From: Caloramator mitchellensis
GTDB taxonomy: Bacteria > Bacillota > Clostridia > Clostridiales > Caloramatoraceae
Length of the DNA: 64,000 bases
Direction: 5' to 3'
NCBI RefSeq assembly: GCF_001440545.1
Contig: NZ_LKHP01000004.1
Location: 172,769-236,768 of the forward strand
Shown: piece after piece, positions 7,448 through 15,910 of the stretch
Position numbering within the stretch: the stretch's first letter is position 1
Layout of the letters: every line of letters begins with the position of its first letter
Translations under genes and position numbers: made by a program
The notes under the pieces: generated by a model
What the model was told of the DNA's origin: nothing
The model's database searches: none
Seen by the model: only the letters and a program-made list of their open reading frames with translations

Positions 7448-8236
7448 TCACATACCAGCTTTGTTATTCTCTATAAGTTTTTGCCTTCCTGTATGGTCTA
7501 TATAAAAATTTTCTTTATAAATCAACTCTGATATAGTGACAAATTGAAAACCCTTTTTCTTCAATTCTTTAATTATTCTATCCAGCACTAAAGGGGTTTG
7601 TTTAGCATAATTGTGGAAAAGAACAATAGAACCATTAGTAACTCTGCTAACAACTCTGTTATATATTACCTCTTCACCAGGATCCTTCCAGTCTATAGAA
7701 TCAACGTCCCATTGAATACAGTAATGACCAGCTTCCTTTACAGTTTTTACAACTAAACTGTTGTAATCTCCAAATGGAGGTCTGAATAAATTTGTTTCTT
7801 TCCCAGTTATTCTTCTTATTTTTTCGCTTGTTTTAAATATCTCTTCCTTCATCTTATATGGGCTAAGCTGTGAAAAGTGAGGATGGGTTGTTGAGTGATT
7901 GCCAATCTCATGTCCCTTATCAAAAATATTTTTTACCTTTTCTGGATACTTATCAACCCATCCACCTACTAGGAAAAAAGTTGCCTTTACTCCGTTTTTT
8001 TCGAGTATATCTAGTATTTGATCTGTGTATTCATCTCCCCACGCCGCATCAAATGTGATTGCTACCTTCTTATCAGAAGTATCAACACAGTAAATGGGAA
8101 GTTCCCTTTGAGTGTTAAGAAAAACGTTGAGTAGTTCATACTTTCCAGTTGCAGCATAAAATACTGAAAATAAAAAAATAAAAACTACTGCTAGTGATTT
8201 AAAAACTGACTTTTTTGTGAAAATTATTACCTTCAC
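7448..8236 (-). CDS. Polysaccharide deacetylase, PdaB/sporulation type
   Basis: A 262-residue exported or membrane-anchored carbohydrate esterase family 4 protein. Residues 10-30 form an N-terminal hydrophobic segment. The NodB domain shows TFDAAWGDEYT near residue 60 (motif 1), HSTTHPH near 115 (metal-binding motif 2), RPPFGDYN (motif 3), DVDSIDWKD (motif 4) and IVLFHNY (motif 5). The motif-1 form D-A-A instead of the canonical D-D-G is typical of PdaB-like sporulation deacetylases, which act on peptidoglycan in late spore formation. The SASP gene lies just beyond on the opposite strand. The substrate is inferred. Confidence 0.88.
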   Translation of the reverse strand: MKVIIFTKKSVFKSLAVVFIFLFSVFYAATGKYELLNVFLNTQRELPIYCVDTSDKKVAITFDAAWGDEYTDQILDILEKNGVKATFFLVGGWVDKYPEKVKNIFDKGHEIGNHSTTHPHFSQLSPYKMKEEIFKTSEKIRRITGKETNLFRPPFGDYNSLVVKTVKEAGHYCIQWDVDSIDWKDPGEEVIYNRVVSRVTNGSIVLFHNYAKQTPLVLDRIIKELKKKGFQFVTISELIYKENFYIDHTGRQKLIENNKAGM

Positions 8237-8326
8237 TAAATTCCCTCCAAATTTATATTACAGTAAATATTTATTACTTTTCTGCAAAAAATATTATTAG
8301 GTTGATTTTAAAAGGAGGGATTTTGT

Positions 8327-8515
8327 ATGACCATGCGTAAGGCCAGATTCACAAATTTGTTTGGACATCAAACTGAGTTTGCTTCAGAAAACCTATTAGG
8401 TCAGGATAGGCACTATCACAGAGAGGCTAAATCCCAAAAAGCTCAGCTAAGGAGTGCTCATAAACATGGAACTAGAAAGAACTACAAAATCCCCTTTGAA
8501 AGGAAATTGACCTAA
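8327..8515 (+). CDS. Small basic hypothetical protein, 62 aa
   Basis: Not recognised. The protein is rich in His, Arg and Lys (QDRHYHREAKSQKAQLRSAH), has no cysteine and no hydrophobic segment. A near-ideal AAGGAGGGA ribosome binding site precedes the ATG and a strong terminator directly follows, so it is a real, independently transcribed gene. Its position between a PdaB-like gene and a SASP gene suggests a sporulation-time or DNA-binding role, but that is inference. Confidence 0.65.
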   Translation: MTMRKARFTNLFGHQTEFASENLLGQDRHYHREAKSQKAQLRSAHKHGTRKNYKIPFERKLT

Positions 8516-8544
8516 TCGGAGATTTTTAAATCTCCGATTTTTAT
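8514..8544 (+). terminator. Intrinsic terminator after the small basic gene
   Basis: AATCGGAGATTT (8514-8525) pairs perfectly with 8528-8539 across a 2-nt loop and is followed by T5. It starts on the last base of the coding sequence. Confidence 0.9.
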
Positions 8545-8664
8545 TATCCAGAAATTTCTTGTATATTCGAGCCAATTCTACATAAATTAATATTAAGATG
8601 AAATTAATATTCATCATCCCTATAAGGAAACAGAACTACATAAAATAAAAAGGAGGTTTAAAAA

Positions 8665-8907
8665 ATGGCAGCAGGTCAAGATTTCCACGGAAGGACACAA
8701 TTAGTCCCAGAAGCACATAAGGCTCTTGATAATATGAAATATGAAATAGCTTCAGAACTTGGGGTCCCTGTATATCAGGGTTCAGAGGATTACTGGGGAA
8801 ATATACCTTCAAGAGATTGCGGAAGAGTTGGCGGAACGATGGTTAAAAGACTTATAGCACTTGCAGAAAGAGAAGTTGCTAATGGAAAAATACCTGATAA
8901 ACTATAA
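8665..8907 (+). CDS. Alpha/beta-type small acid-soluble spore protein
   Basis: The 80-residue protein coats DNA in dormant spores and protects it from UV and heat. It has the two conserved family blocks: ALDNMKYEIASELGVP around residues 22-37, which contains the E-I-A germination protease cleavage motif, and GRVGGTMVKRLIALAE around 53-68. The ATG has AAGGAGG with good spacing. It is monocistronic with its own terminator, as expected for a forespore-expressed sspA-family gene. I could not make out a convincing sigma-G promoter. Confidence 0.97.
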   Translation: MAAGQDFHGRTQLVPEAHKALDNMKYEIASELGVPVYQGSEDYWGNIPSRDCGRVGGTMVKRLIALAEREVANGKIPDKL

Positions 8908-8917
8908 AGAATATCGA

Positions 8918-8945
8918 AATGCTCCCAAATAGGGAGCATTTTTAT
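8918..8945 (+). terminator. Intrinsic terminator of the SASP gene
   Basis: AATGCTCCC (8918-8926) pairs with GGGAGCATT (8932-8940) and a T run follows. Confidence 0.88.
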
Positions 8946-9014
8946 TGAAAAGAATATTTATTTATTGTTATAATATAATTATTGATACAGCTTATCCAAA
9001 ATGGAGGTTTTAAA

Positions 9015-9542
9015 ATGTATAGAGATACAACTGAACTGGCCGAAAATAAACTTTTAATATTATATATACTTAATAAAATAGATGCTTCAATTACTAACTC
9101 TTATCTTACGCAAATTGTTTTGGAAAACAACCTAATAAACTACTTTTCACTTCAACAGTATATTTCAGAGCTAATTGAAAGCGGATTTATTGACCTCACA
9201 AAGGAAATTAACAGGCAACTTCTAAAAATAACATTAAAAGGTAAAAGAACTTTAGATTTTTTTATAGATCGAATACCAGAAAATAAAACAAAAATTATAG
9301 ATGCTTATCTGCTAGAAAAGGAAATTGAAGTTCAATATGAATATATTCCTAGAGCAAAATTTGAAAATATAGGAAACGATTACTTTGTAGATATTAAGCT
9401 TCTCGAAAATGATAAGATAATATTTGACCTTAGGCTTAGAACAAATTCTCTCGAAAACGCCAATACAATTTGTGAAAATTGGGAAAAAAAATATTCTCAC
9501 TACTACGATACAATCTTAAAAACTCTTACGAAGGAAATATAA
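9015..9542 (+). CDS. DUF4364 family protein
   Basis: The 175-residue protein matches my memory of the clostridial DUF4364 family. The N-terminal half reads as a winged-helix-like domain (NKLLILYILNKIDASITNSYLTQI, then LQQYISELIESGFI and ITLKGKRTLDFF). The C-terminal half is a beta-rich region. Its function is not known; a transcriptional regulator is plausible. I chose the ATG at 9015 because GGAGG lies 8 nt upstream, rather than the in-frame ATG at 8982. Confidence 0.8.
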   Translation: MYRDTTELAENKLLILYILNKIDASITNSYLTQIVLENNLINYFSLQQYISELIESGFIDLTKEINRQLLKITLKGKRTLDFFIDRIPENKTKIIDAYLLEKEIEVQYEYIPRAKFENIGNDYFVDIKLLENDKIIFDLRLRTNSLENANTICENWEKKYSHYYDTILKTLTKEI

Positions 9543-9576
9543 ATGACTGTAGAAAAATCCACAGTCATTTTTTTCG
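9543..9576. terminator. Bidirectional terminator between DUF4364 gene and Spo0E-like gene
   Basis: ATGACTGT (9543-9550) pairs with ACAGTCAT (9561-9568), followed by a T7 run on the + strand. The convergent gene on the minus strand ends at 9578. Confidence 0.85.
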
Positions 9577-9577
9577 T

Positions 9578-9754
9578 TTATTTGAAAATGTTCTTGTTTG
9601 AAGTAATCCCCATTTCTTTAGCCTTCTTAATATAATCATTAATGATTTTTTTTGAAAATTCAACCAAAACCTTCGGAGTTTTATTTTCATACTTAATAGC
9701 AAGATAATAAAGCCTCTTTGCCTTCTCAATTTCCTCAAGAAGCTGCTCACTCAA
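9578..9754 (-). CDS. Small helical protein, Spo0E-like
   Basis: About 58 residues predicted as a two-helix hairpin: LLEEIEKAKRLYYLAIKY, then VLVEFSKKIINDYIKKA. Size and layout resemble Spo0E-like aspartyl-phosphate phosphatases that dephosphorylate Spo0A. However, the signature S-x-x-x-D is not intact here: the residue four after Ser is Ile, and an Asp occurs two further on. Phosphatase activity is therefore uncertain. The start is a TTG at 9754 placed 8 nt after GGGGG; a longer TTG start at 9769 has a poorer site. Confidence 0.5.
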   Translation of the reverse strand: MSEQLLEEIEKAKRLYYLAIKYENKTPKVLVEFSKKIINDYIKKAKEMGITSNKNIFK

Positions 9755-9801
9755 ATAAATTTCCCCCAAAAATCTCTATACAAAATATTATGCAGCTTCT
9801 G

Positions 9802-11094
9802 CTAATTTAAGACCTTCTTTAATATACTTCGTGCGTGACCTATCATATATAAAGAACCGCAGAATAATAGAACATCATTTCCTTTTACCAAGTCTAATCC
9901 CATCTTAACTGCTTCTTCTACATCCTTTGCAGCAATTGCATTCTTGCCATAAGATATAATAATGTCCCTCAACTCATAAGACTTTAAAGCTCTTGGACTA
10001 TCTGGAGTCACAGTAATAAATTCATCTGAAGCTTTGAAGAGCATTTCAATCATCTTTATATATTCCTTATCCTTTAGCATCCCTACTACAATCTTAACTT
10101 TACTGCCTTCAAAATAATGTTTTACTGACTTAACAAGCGATTCTATTCCTTGAATATTGTGACCTCCATCAAGAACTATATATGGATTTTTATTTAATAT
10201 TTCAAATCTTCCTGGCCATTTTGCATTCTTTAACCCTTCATATATCGACTTATTACTTATATTAATTCCTAAATCCCTTAATGCTTCTATCGTCATAATA
10301 CTCGTTAGTGAATTATAAACTTGATGTTCTCCTAGAAGGTTTATATGCAAATTTTTATATTCTTTATAACCTGAAATGTTGAATTTTATTCCATCAACAG
10401 AATTTTGATTAATCTTTGGTATTAAGCTTTCTACAAAATAAATTTTAGAGTTATTTTGATTTGCAACGTTTATAATTACATCTCTTGCCTCTTCCATTTG
10501 AGGATAAAGGACGAGAGGTTTATTAGGCTTTATTATTCCTGCTTTCTCATAGGCAATTTTATCCAGAGTATCCCCCAATACATTCATATGATCATAGCTT
10601 ATAGTGGTTATAACTGAAACTAAGGGATTTACAACATTAGTAGCATCATATCTTCCTCCAAGTCCTACCTCTAGAACTACAAAATCAACCTTCTTATCAT
10701 AAAAATATTTAAATGCCAATGCAGTTATTATTTCAAATTCAGTTGGGTTTTCAAAACCTTCTTTTACTATTCTTTCAATCAGCGGAATTATTAACTCTAT
10801 ATACTTAACCACATCCACTTCACTTATTTCGTCTTTATTAATTCTAATTCTTTCTGTAAACCTTTCTATATATGGAGAAGTATACACCCCAACTTTATAC
10901 CCTTCCTCCTCCAATATGGATGATACAAAGGCAGAAGTTGAGCCTTTTCCATTAGTGCCTGCTATGTGGATAAATTTCAAGTTATCCTGAGGATTTCCCA
11001 TAAGTTCGCAAAGTCTTCTAATTCTTTCAAGTCCCAGATTCATTCCGAATTTGCCAACATTTTCTATATAATTGATTGCTTCATCATATTTCAT
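9802..11094 (-). CDS. folC: Bifunctional folylpolyglutamate synthase / dihydrofolate synthase
   Basis: FolC adds glutamate to dihydropteroate and to reduced folates. The 430-residue protein has the Mur-type P-loop HIAGTNGKGSTSAF near residues 40-53, the TSPYIERFTERI motif, VLEVGLGGRYDATN, TTISYDHMNVLG (metal and ATP binding) and a C-terminal domain with VLDGGHN. The ATG at 11094 has GGGGG 6 nt upstream; the frame extends to a TTG at 11109, which is less likely. It is a single gene here, separated from the Spo0E-like gene by about 47 bp. Confidence 0.96.
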   Translation of the reverse strand: MKYDEAINYIENVGKFGMNLGLERIRRLCELMGNPQDNLKFIHIAGTNGKGSTSAFVSSILEEEGYKVGVYTSPYIERFTERIRINKDEISEVDVVKYIELIIPLIERIVKEGFENPTEFEIITALAFKYFYDKKVDFVVLEVGLGGRYDATNVVNPLVSVITTISYDHMNVLGDTLDKIAYEKAGIIKPNKPLVLYPQMEEARDVIINVANQNNSKIYFVESLIPKINQNSVDGIKFNISGYKEYKNLHINLLGEHQVYNSLTSIMTIEALRDLGINISNKSIYEGLKNAKWPGRFEILNKNPYIVLDGGHNIQGIESLVKSVKHYFEGSKVKIVVGMLKDKEYIKMIEMLFKASDEFITVTPDSPRALKSYELRDIIISYGKNAIAAKDVEEAVKMGLDLVKGNDVLLFCGSLYMIGHARSILKKVLN

Positions 11095-11232
11095 AATAAT
11101 CCCCCACAATTCTTGTTATAAAATATTCTAAATAAAATATTTGTCTAAATTTGTAACAAATAGAAAAATACTAGCATAATTTAAACTAGGAAGAAATTTA
11201 TCTTCCAAAAATTATAAGAGGAGGGATAATGT

Positions 11233-11511
11233 ATGCCAAATGGTTATATCCATGGTGATCACAGCCCTTGCAGGTCAATAAAATCAGTTCTTGAAGCACT
11301 TGAAGGGCAAAAGGTAGTAATAGTTCTCAAAGGCTGCTGCGAAGAATGGGTTAAAATACTAAAGGTTTGTCATGAAGTTGTAATTGTAGAAATGATTGGT
11401 CACAAATGTAATTGCCCTGTTAAGTTTATCGATATCGACTGTATCTGCGAAGTAATTACTGATTGTAGAGCGGTTCTCCAAAAATTTTTGGACGATGATG
11501 ACTGCCATTAA
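11233..11511 (+). CDS. Small Cys/His-rich hypothetical protein, 92 aa
   Basis: Unrecognised. It starts MPNGYIHGDHSPCRSIKSVL and has nine cysteines, including CC and CNC pairs. The core (EGQKVVIVLKGCCEEWVKIL, then VIVEMIG) reads like a small Sm-like or beta-barrel fold, and the C-terminus is acidic (DDDDCH). Similar Cys-rich barrel proteins occur in clostridial spore coats, but I cannot confirm membership. AGAGGAGGG lies 7 nt before the ATG. An overlapping ATG at 11229 is out of frame. Confidence 0.6.
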   Translation: MPNGYIHGDHSPCRSIKSVLEALEGQKVVIVLKGCCEEWVKILKVCHEVVIVEMIGHKCNCPVKFIDIDCICEVITDCRAVLQKFLDDDDCH

Positions 11512-11571
11512 TTTTATGTCCTCTGCCTTTAAAGGTAGAATCACACAATAGCTATTTAAAATATTGAAAAG

Positions 11572-11612
11572 CGACATTCATTCCCTGAAAGAAGGGGATG
11601 AATGTCGTCTTT
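11572..11612. terminator. Bidirectional terminator between the Cys-rich gene and valS
   Basis: CGACATTCATTCCC (11572-11585) pairs with GGGGATGAATGTCG (11594-11607). A T-rich tract follows on both strands. valS ends at 11620. Confidence 0.85.
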
Positions 11613-11619
11613 ATTTAAT

Positions 11620-14259
11620 TTACTTTAATGCTTCCAATCTTTCTAATACTTTTTTTAGCATATCCTCATACATTTCCTTCTTAGCTTTTTCCTCGTCAAC
11701 AACTTTTTGCGGTGCCTTGTTTACAAAGCCAGGGTTTGAAAGCTTATTAACAACTCTTTCAACTTCCTTTTCCAGTCTCTCTTTTTCCTTTATAAGTCTT
11801 TCAATTTCCTTTTCCCTGTCGATTAAATCCTCTAGAGGAAGGAATATCTCTCCACCTGGAATTACCTTTGAAACAGCATCCTTTGGTATGTCATCGGAAT
11901 TAATAAATACTATTTCTGATGCATTAGCAAGTCTTTCAAAGTATATTCTTCCATCTTCAAAGGCAGTCCTTGATTCCTCATTTGAAGGAATTAAAAGTAT
12001 CTTGGCCTTTCTTGAATTTGGAACATTCATTTCAGTTCTAATATTTCTTACAGCCCTAATTGCATCTATTACATGATTCATCATTTGTTCTTCTTTATCA
12101 AAGATTCTATCTTCACTGAATTCAGGCCAGTTTGCAATTGTAATTGATGGTGTTTCATCAGTAAGATGCTTGTAAATTTCTTCTGTTATAAATGGCATGA
12201 ATGGATGCAATAGTTTTAAGCTGTCAACTAAAACTGTTTTTAGTGTAAACTGCGCTGCTGCCTTATCCTTTAAATCGTCCCCATAAAGTCTTGGCTTAAT
12301 TAGTTCAATATACCAGTCGCATATTTCTGACCATATAAAATCATATATCTTTTGTAGTGCAATTCCTAATTCAAACTTATTTAAGTTTTCAGTAACTTCT
12401 TTAACTACTTCATTTAATCTTGAAATTATCCATTTATCTGCATTATTTAGGTTCTCAGCCTCATAATTTTGAATATTTTCATCAAGGTTCATCATTGCAA
12501 ATCTTGCAGCATTCCATATTTTGTTTGCAAAGTTTCTTGCAGCCTCTACTCTTTCCATGTAGAATCTCATATCGTTTCCAGGGGAGTTTCCTGTAACTAA
12601 TGTAAACCTTAAGGCATCTGCACCGTATTGGTCTATTATTTCTAGCGGGTCAATTCCATTTCCAAGTGACTTTGACATCTTCCTTCCCTGTGAGTCTCTT
12701 ACTATTCCATGGATGAAAACATATTTAAATGGAACTTCTCCCATGTGTTCAATTCCTGAGAATATCATTCTTGCTACCCAGAAGAATATTATATCGTAAC
12801 CGGTTACTAAAACGCTTGTTGGGTAGAAGTACTTTAAATCCTCAGTATTTTCAGGCCAACCCAAGGTTGAGAATGGCCAAAGAGCTGAGCTAAACCATGT
12901 ATCAAGGGCATCTTCATCCTGATGGATATTGTTGGAGCCACAGTGAACACATTTTGTTGCATCATCAGCCTGAACAGTTAATTTACCACAGTCATCGCAA
13001 TACCAGACTGGGATTCTATGTCCCCACCAGAGCTGCCTTGATATACACCAGTCCTGTATGTTTTCCATCCAGTTAAAGTAAACCTTTGAGAACCTATCAG
13101 GTATAAATTGAACTTTTCCTTCCTTAACCGCCTTAATAGCAGGTTCTGCAAGTGGCTGCATTTTTACAAACCATTGCTTTGATAAAAGAGGTTCAACTAC
13201 AGTGCTGCATCTATCGTGAGTACCTACGTTATGATTATGCTCTTCTATTTTTATTAAAAGCCCTTGTGCCTTTAAATCGTCTATGACAGACTTTCTTGCC
13301 TCATATCTATCCATTCCCTGGTATTTTCCGGCAAGTTCGTTCATCGTTCCATCTTCATTCATAACAACAATTTGCGGTAGATTATGTCTTTGTCCTACTT
13401 CAAAGTCATTTGGATCATGGGCTGGTGTAATCTTAACAACTCCTGTTCCAAATTCCATATCAACGTATTCATCAGCAACAACCGGAATTTCTCTGTTAAC
13501 CAGAGGTAAAATCAATGTCTTTCCTATTAAGTTTTTATATCTTTCATCCTTTGGATTTACTGCAACTGCAACGTCACCGAGCATAGTCTCTGGCCTTGTT
13601 GTTGCAACTATTACGTATTCTTCTCCACTTTTTGCAGGATACTTTATATGATAAAAGTTTCCTTGTTTTTCTTCATATTCTATTTCCGCATCCGAAAGGG
13701 CTGTCATACACTTTGGACACCAGTTTATTATTCTGTTCCCCTGATATATAAGTCCCTTTTCATAAAGCCTTACGAAAACTTCCCTAACTGCTCTATTTAG
13801 GCCTTCATCCATAGTAAATCTTTCCCTAGTCCAGTCGCAGGATGAACCTAGTTTCATAAGCTGTTCCTTTATTCTATTTCTATATTTGTCTGACCATTCC
13901 CAAACCTTTTCAAGAAATTTTTCTCTTCCCATTTCCTTTTTATATAATCCCTGCTTTTCAAGTTCAGCTTCAACCTTAACCTCTGTCGCTATGCTTGCAT
14001 GATCTTCGCCAGGAAGCCAAAGTGTTGAATAGCCCTGCATTCTCTTCCATCTAATTAAAACATCCTGCAGTGTATTATCAAGTGCATGACCCATATGCAG
14101 CTGGCCTGTTATGTTTGGCGGCGGTATCACAATTGTGAAAGGCTCCTTATTCTTATCTACCTTAGGAGTAAAATACCCCTTTTCTAACCACTCGCTGTAT
14201 AACCTTTCTTCAAATTCTTTAGGGTTGTAGTTCTTTGCAATATTTTTGTTATCTTCCAT
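11620..14259 (-). CDS. valS: Valyl-tRNA synthetase
   Basis: This 879-residue class Ia synthetase charges tRNA-Val. It shows [15 protein letters not shown] near residues 47-61 with the HIGH-type HMGH, the [14 protein letters not shown] segment, an editing domain ([17 protein letters not shown]), [15 protein letters not shown], a zinc-ribbon-like CDDCGKL...CVHCGS, the KMSKSLGNG loop near 526, and the C-terminal tRNA-binding coiled coil (about 800-879). The ATG has TTAGGAGG with good spacing. It lies 15 bp after a 58-residue membrane-protein gene. A Val-type T-box precedes both, so uncharged tRNA-Val should induce the operon. Confidence 0.98.
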   Translation of the reverse strand: MEDNKNIAKNYNPKEFEERLYSEWLEKGYFTPKVDKNKEPFTIVIPPPNITGQLHMGHALDNTLQDVLIRWKRMQGYSTLWLPGEDHASIATEVKVEAELEKQGLYKKEMGREKFLEKVWEWSDKYRNRIKEQLMKLGSSCDWTRERFTMDEGLNRAVREVFVRLYEKGLIYQGNRIINWCPKCMTALSDAEIEYEEKQGNFYHIKYPAKSGEEYVIVATTRPETMLGDVAVAVNPKDERYKNLIGKTLILPLVNREIPVVADEYVDMEFGTGVVKITPAHDPNDFEVGQRHNLPQIVVMNEDGTMNELAGKYQGMDRYEARKSVIDDLKAQGLLIKIEEHNHNVGTHDRCSTVVEPLLSKQWFVKMQPLAEPAIKAVKEGKVQFIPDRFSKVYFNWMENIQDWCISRQLWWGHRIPVWYCDDCGKLTVQADDATKCVHCGSNNIHQDEDALDTWFSSALWPFSTLGWPENTEDLKYFYPTSVLVTGYDIIFFWVARMIFSGIEHMGEVPFKYVFIHGIVRDSQGRKMSKSLGNGIDPLEIIDQYGADALRFTLVTGNSPGNDMRFYMERVEAARNFANKIWNAARFAMMNLDENIQNYEAENLNNADKWIISRLNEVVKEVTENLNKFELGIALQKIYDFIWSEICDWYIELIKPRLYGDDLKDKAAAQFTLKTVLVDSLKLLHPFMPFITEEIYKHLTDETPSITIANWPEFSEDRIFDKEEQMMNHVIDAIRAVRNIRTEMNVPNSRKAKILLIPSNEESRTAFEDGRIYFERLANASEIVFINSDDIPKDAVSKVIPGGEIFLPLEDLIDREKEIERLIKEKERLEKEVERVVNKLSNPGFVNKAPQKVVDEEKAKKEMYEDMLKKVLERLEALK

Positions 14260-14274
14260 ATTATTGCCTCCTAA

Positions 14275-14451
14275 CTATTTAATAACATCAAGTATTTTTA
14301 GTGCTCCCACCGTTGAAACTATTAAGCCTATAAGCTTTAGAACAATTATTTTATTCACATTTGGTTCTATCTTTAAAACTTTAAAAACAAAGTTCACTTG
14401 ATAAACCATAATTGCACCGAGTATCATTAAAGCTCCGCCAAACCAATCCAT
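14275..14451 (-). CDS. Small two-helix membrane protein upstream of valS, 58 aa
   Basis: The gene encodes MDWFGGALMILGAIMVYQVN followed by a short polar turn and a second hydrophobic helix (IIVLKLIGLIVSTVGALKIL), hence a small integral membrane protein with two segments. No family recognised. An ATG at 14451 has GGAGGTG 6 nt upstream. The frame stays open upstream through the T-box terminator to 14559, but that part is untranslated leader. It lies between the T-box and valS, so it should respond to valine tRNA charging. Whether it has a role in amino-acid uptake or is incidental is unknown. Confidence 0.72.
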   Translation of the reverse strand: MDWFGGALMILGAIMVYQVNFVFKVLKIEPNVNKIIVLKLIGLIVSTVGALKILDVIK

Positions 14452-14467
14452 TCTTTCACCTCCATAT

Positions 14468-14682
14468 AAAAAGTCCCTCACCCAAAGGGCGAGGGACCGC
14501 GGTACCACCTTTATTCCAGATATCCTGGCTCTTATTAGAATAACGGAATTCCGTTCCATCCTACTCCATTTCAGACGGAAAGCTCAGAAGCTACCTTCAA
14601 CAGCAATTTACTTAGAAGACCTCTCAACCGGTGGATCTTCCTCTCTGTAAGTTTTAACTGTCTACTCCTCTTCATCATTGCT
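14468..14682 (-). promoter_or_regulatory. T-box riboswitch (valine) controlling the valS operon
   Basis: Minus-strand leader RNA. The stem I base is AGCAAT (about 14682-14677) with ATTGCT. The specifier loop holds GTA at 14611-14609, a valine codon. The conserved T-box AGGTGGTACCGCGG lies at 14510-14497, with TGGT in the bulge that would pair with the ACCA end of tRNA-Val. The terminator GTCCCTC...GAGGGAC with TTTTT lies at 14497-14468. Uncharged tRNA-Val should stabilise the antiterminator. The match between specifier and the downstream valS supports the call. Confidence 0.95.
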
Positions 14683-14702
14683 TTTTAATATTGATTTATA
14701 TA

Positions 14703-15896
14703 TTATTTTATAACTTGTTTTTCGTTTTTGTCAATAAAAAATATGTTAGAAATTATAATTCCTAAAACCGATAGCGTTATTATAGGATAAGCAACTAATT
14801 TATAGCTACCAAAGAAATCCTTCGAAATTCCTGACAATAAATTTCCTGTTATTGCGCCAATTCCGTAAGCTGTAAAAAGCATGCCGTAGTTTTGGCTATA
14901 ATATTTATTACCAAAGAATTTTGAAGTCAATGAAGGTGCTATTGCAAGCCAGCCGCCAAAATTCATCCAAAACAAGCTCAAAGAAATTGTATATAAAATA
15001 ATACTATTTTCAGAATAAAAAATCATCATAATCGCAGCAATTAGAATCAAAACATAGGAAGTATTTATTGCAAATATTGGTTTTATCTTATCAGTTAAAA
15101 ATCCAAAAATTGGTCTGCCAATTCCATTAAAAATAGAGAAAAATGAAACCAGTAAGGCTACCTTTTTTGTATCAATTTTAATTATTTCCTCTCCAATAGG
15201 GCTGGTAATTCCAATTATCATCAATCCTACTAAAGTTGATATTGCAAAACATACCCATAATGCATAAAATCTAATATCTTTTAACATCTCTTTGGTGGTT
15301 ATAGCGTTATCATCAACTGCACCTATCTGAATTACATTTTCAGGAAATTTAAACGGCATCGATAATGATAAAATTAGTATTAGAAATATATTACCCATTA
15401 TCCTAAATGTAATGAATGGTCCATATAAATCTATTAACGTTTTTGCAATAGGTGCTGTTATAAATGGTGATAAGCCAAAACCAGTTAAAAGCATTCCTAG
15501 AGCCAATCCCCTTTTGTCAGGAAACCATCTTGTGACTACTGATATAGGAACTCCATAGGCTATTCCTACTCCACTCCCAGCAATGACTCCATACGTAAAT
15601 ATTAGCTGGTATATGTTATTAACATAGGATGAAGATATCCAGCCTAAAGCAGTCAATATTCCACCTATCCAGAGCACTTTATTAGGTTTTAATTTGTATT
15701 GTAATTTGCCTCCAAACGGCATTAAAAAGGCATAAAAGGCTAGGAATACCATGAATGGTAGTCCGCTTTGAGTAGAAGATAAACCTAACATATTTTCTAA
15801 AGGTTTTCTAAAGATACTCCAAGAATAAACCGTTCCTAAGCAAATAAAAATTATAATTCCTAATATCACATAAAGCCATCTTACATTTCTTTTCAT
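14703..15896 (-). CDS. Major facilitator superfamily transporter, OFA (oxalate/formate antiporter) type
   Basis: A 397-residue, 12-segment membrane protein. It has the OFA-like start RWLYVILGIIIFICLGTVYSWSIF, the inter-helix motif PNKVLWIGG, VVTRWFPDKRGLALGM between helices 4 and 5 (a family hallmark), and GIGRPIFGFLTDKI at the start of the second half. OFA members exchange small carboxylates such as oxalate and formate; the substrate here is unknown. AGGGGAGGAG precedes the ATG. It follows another MFS gene by 14 bp and forms a two-gene operon. The valS T-box starts 20 bp past its stop. Confidence 0.85.
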   Translation of the reverse strand: MKRNVRWLYVILGIIIFICLGTVYSWSIFRKPLENMLGLSSTQSGLPFMVFLAFYAFLMPFGGKLQYKLKPNKVLWIGGILTALGWISSSYVNNIYQLIFTYGVIAGSGVGIAYGVPISVVTRWFPDKRGLALGMLLTGFGLSPFITAPIAKTLIDLYGPFITFRIMGNIFLILILSLSMPFKFPENVIQIGAVDDNAITTKEMLKDIRFYALWVCFAISTLVGLMIIGITSPIGEEIIKIDTKKVALLVSFFSIFNGIGRPIFGFLTDKIKPIFAINTSYVLILIAAIMMIFYSENSIILYTISLSLFWMNFGGWLAIAPSLTSKFFGNKYYSQNYGMLFTAYGIGAITGNLLSGISKDFFGSYKLVAYPIITLSVLGIIISNIFFIDKNEKQVIK

Positions 15897-15910
15897 AAGC
15901 TCCTCCCCTT

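Noticed and set aside
14452..14559. The frame of the small membrane protein extends upstream to an ATG at 14559
   Set aside because: The upstream part lies in the T-box antiterminator and terminator, and GGAGGTG sits right before the ATG at 14451.
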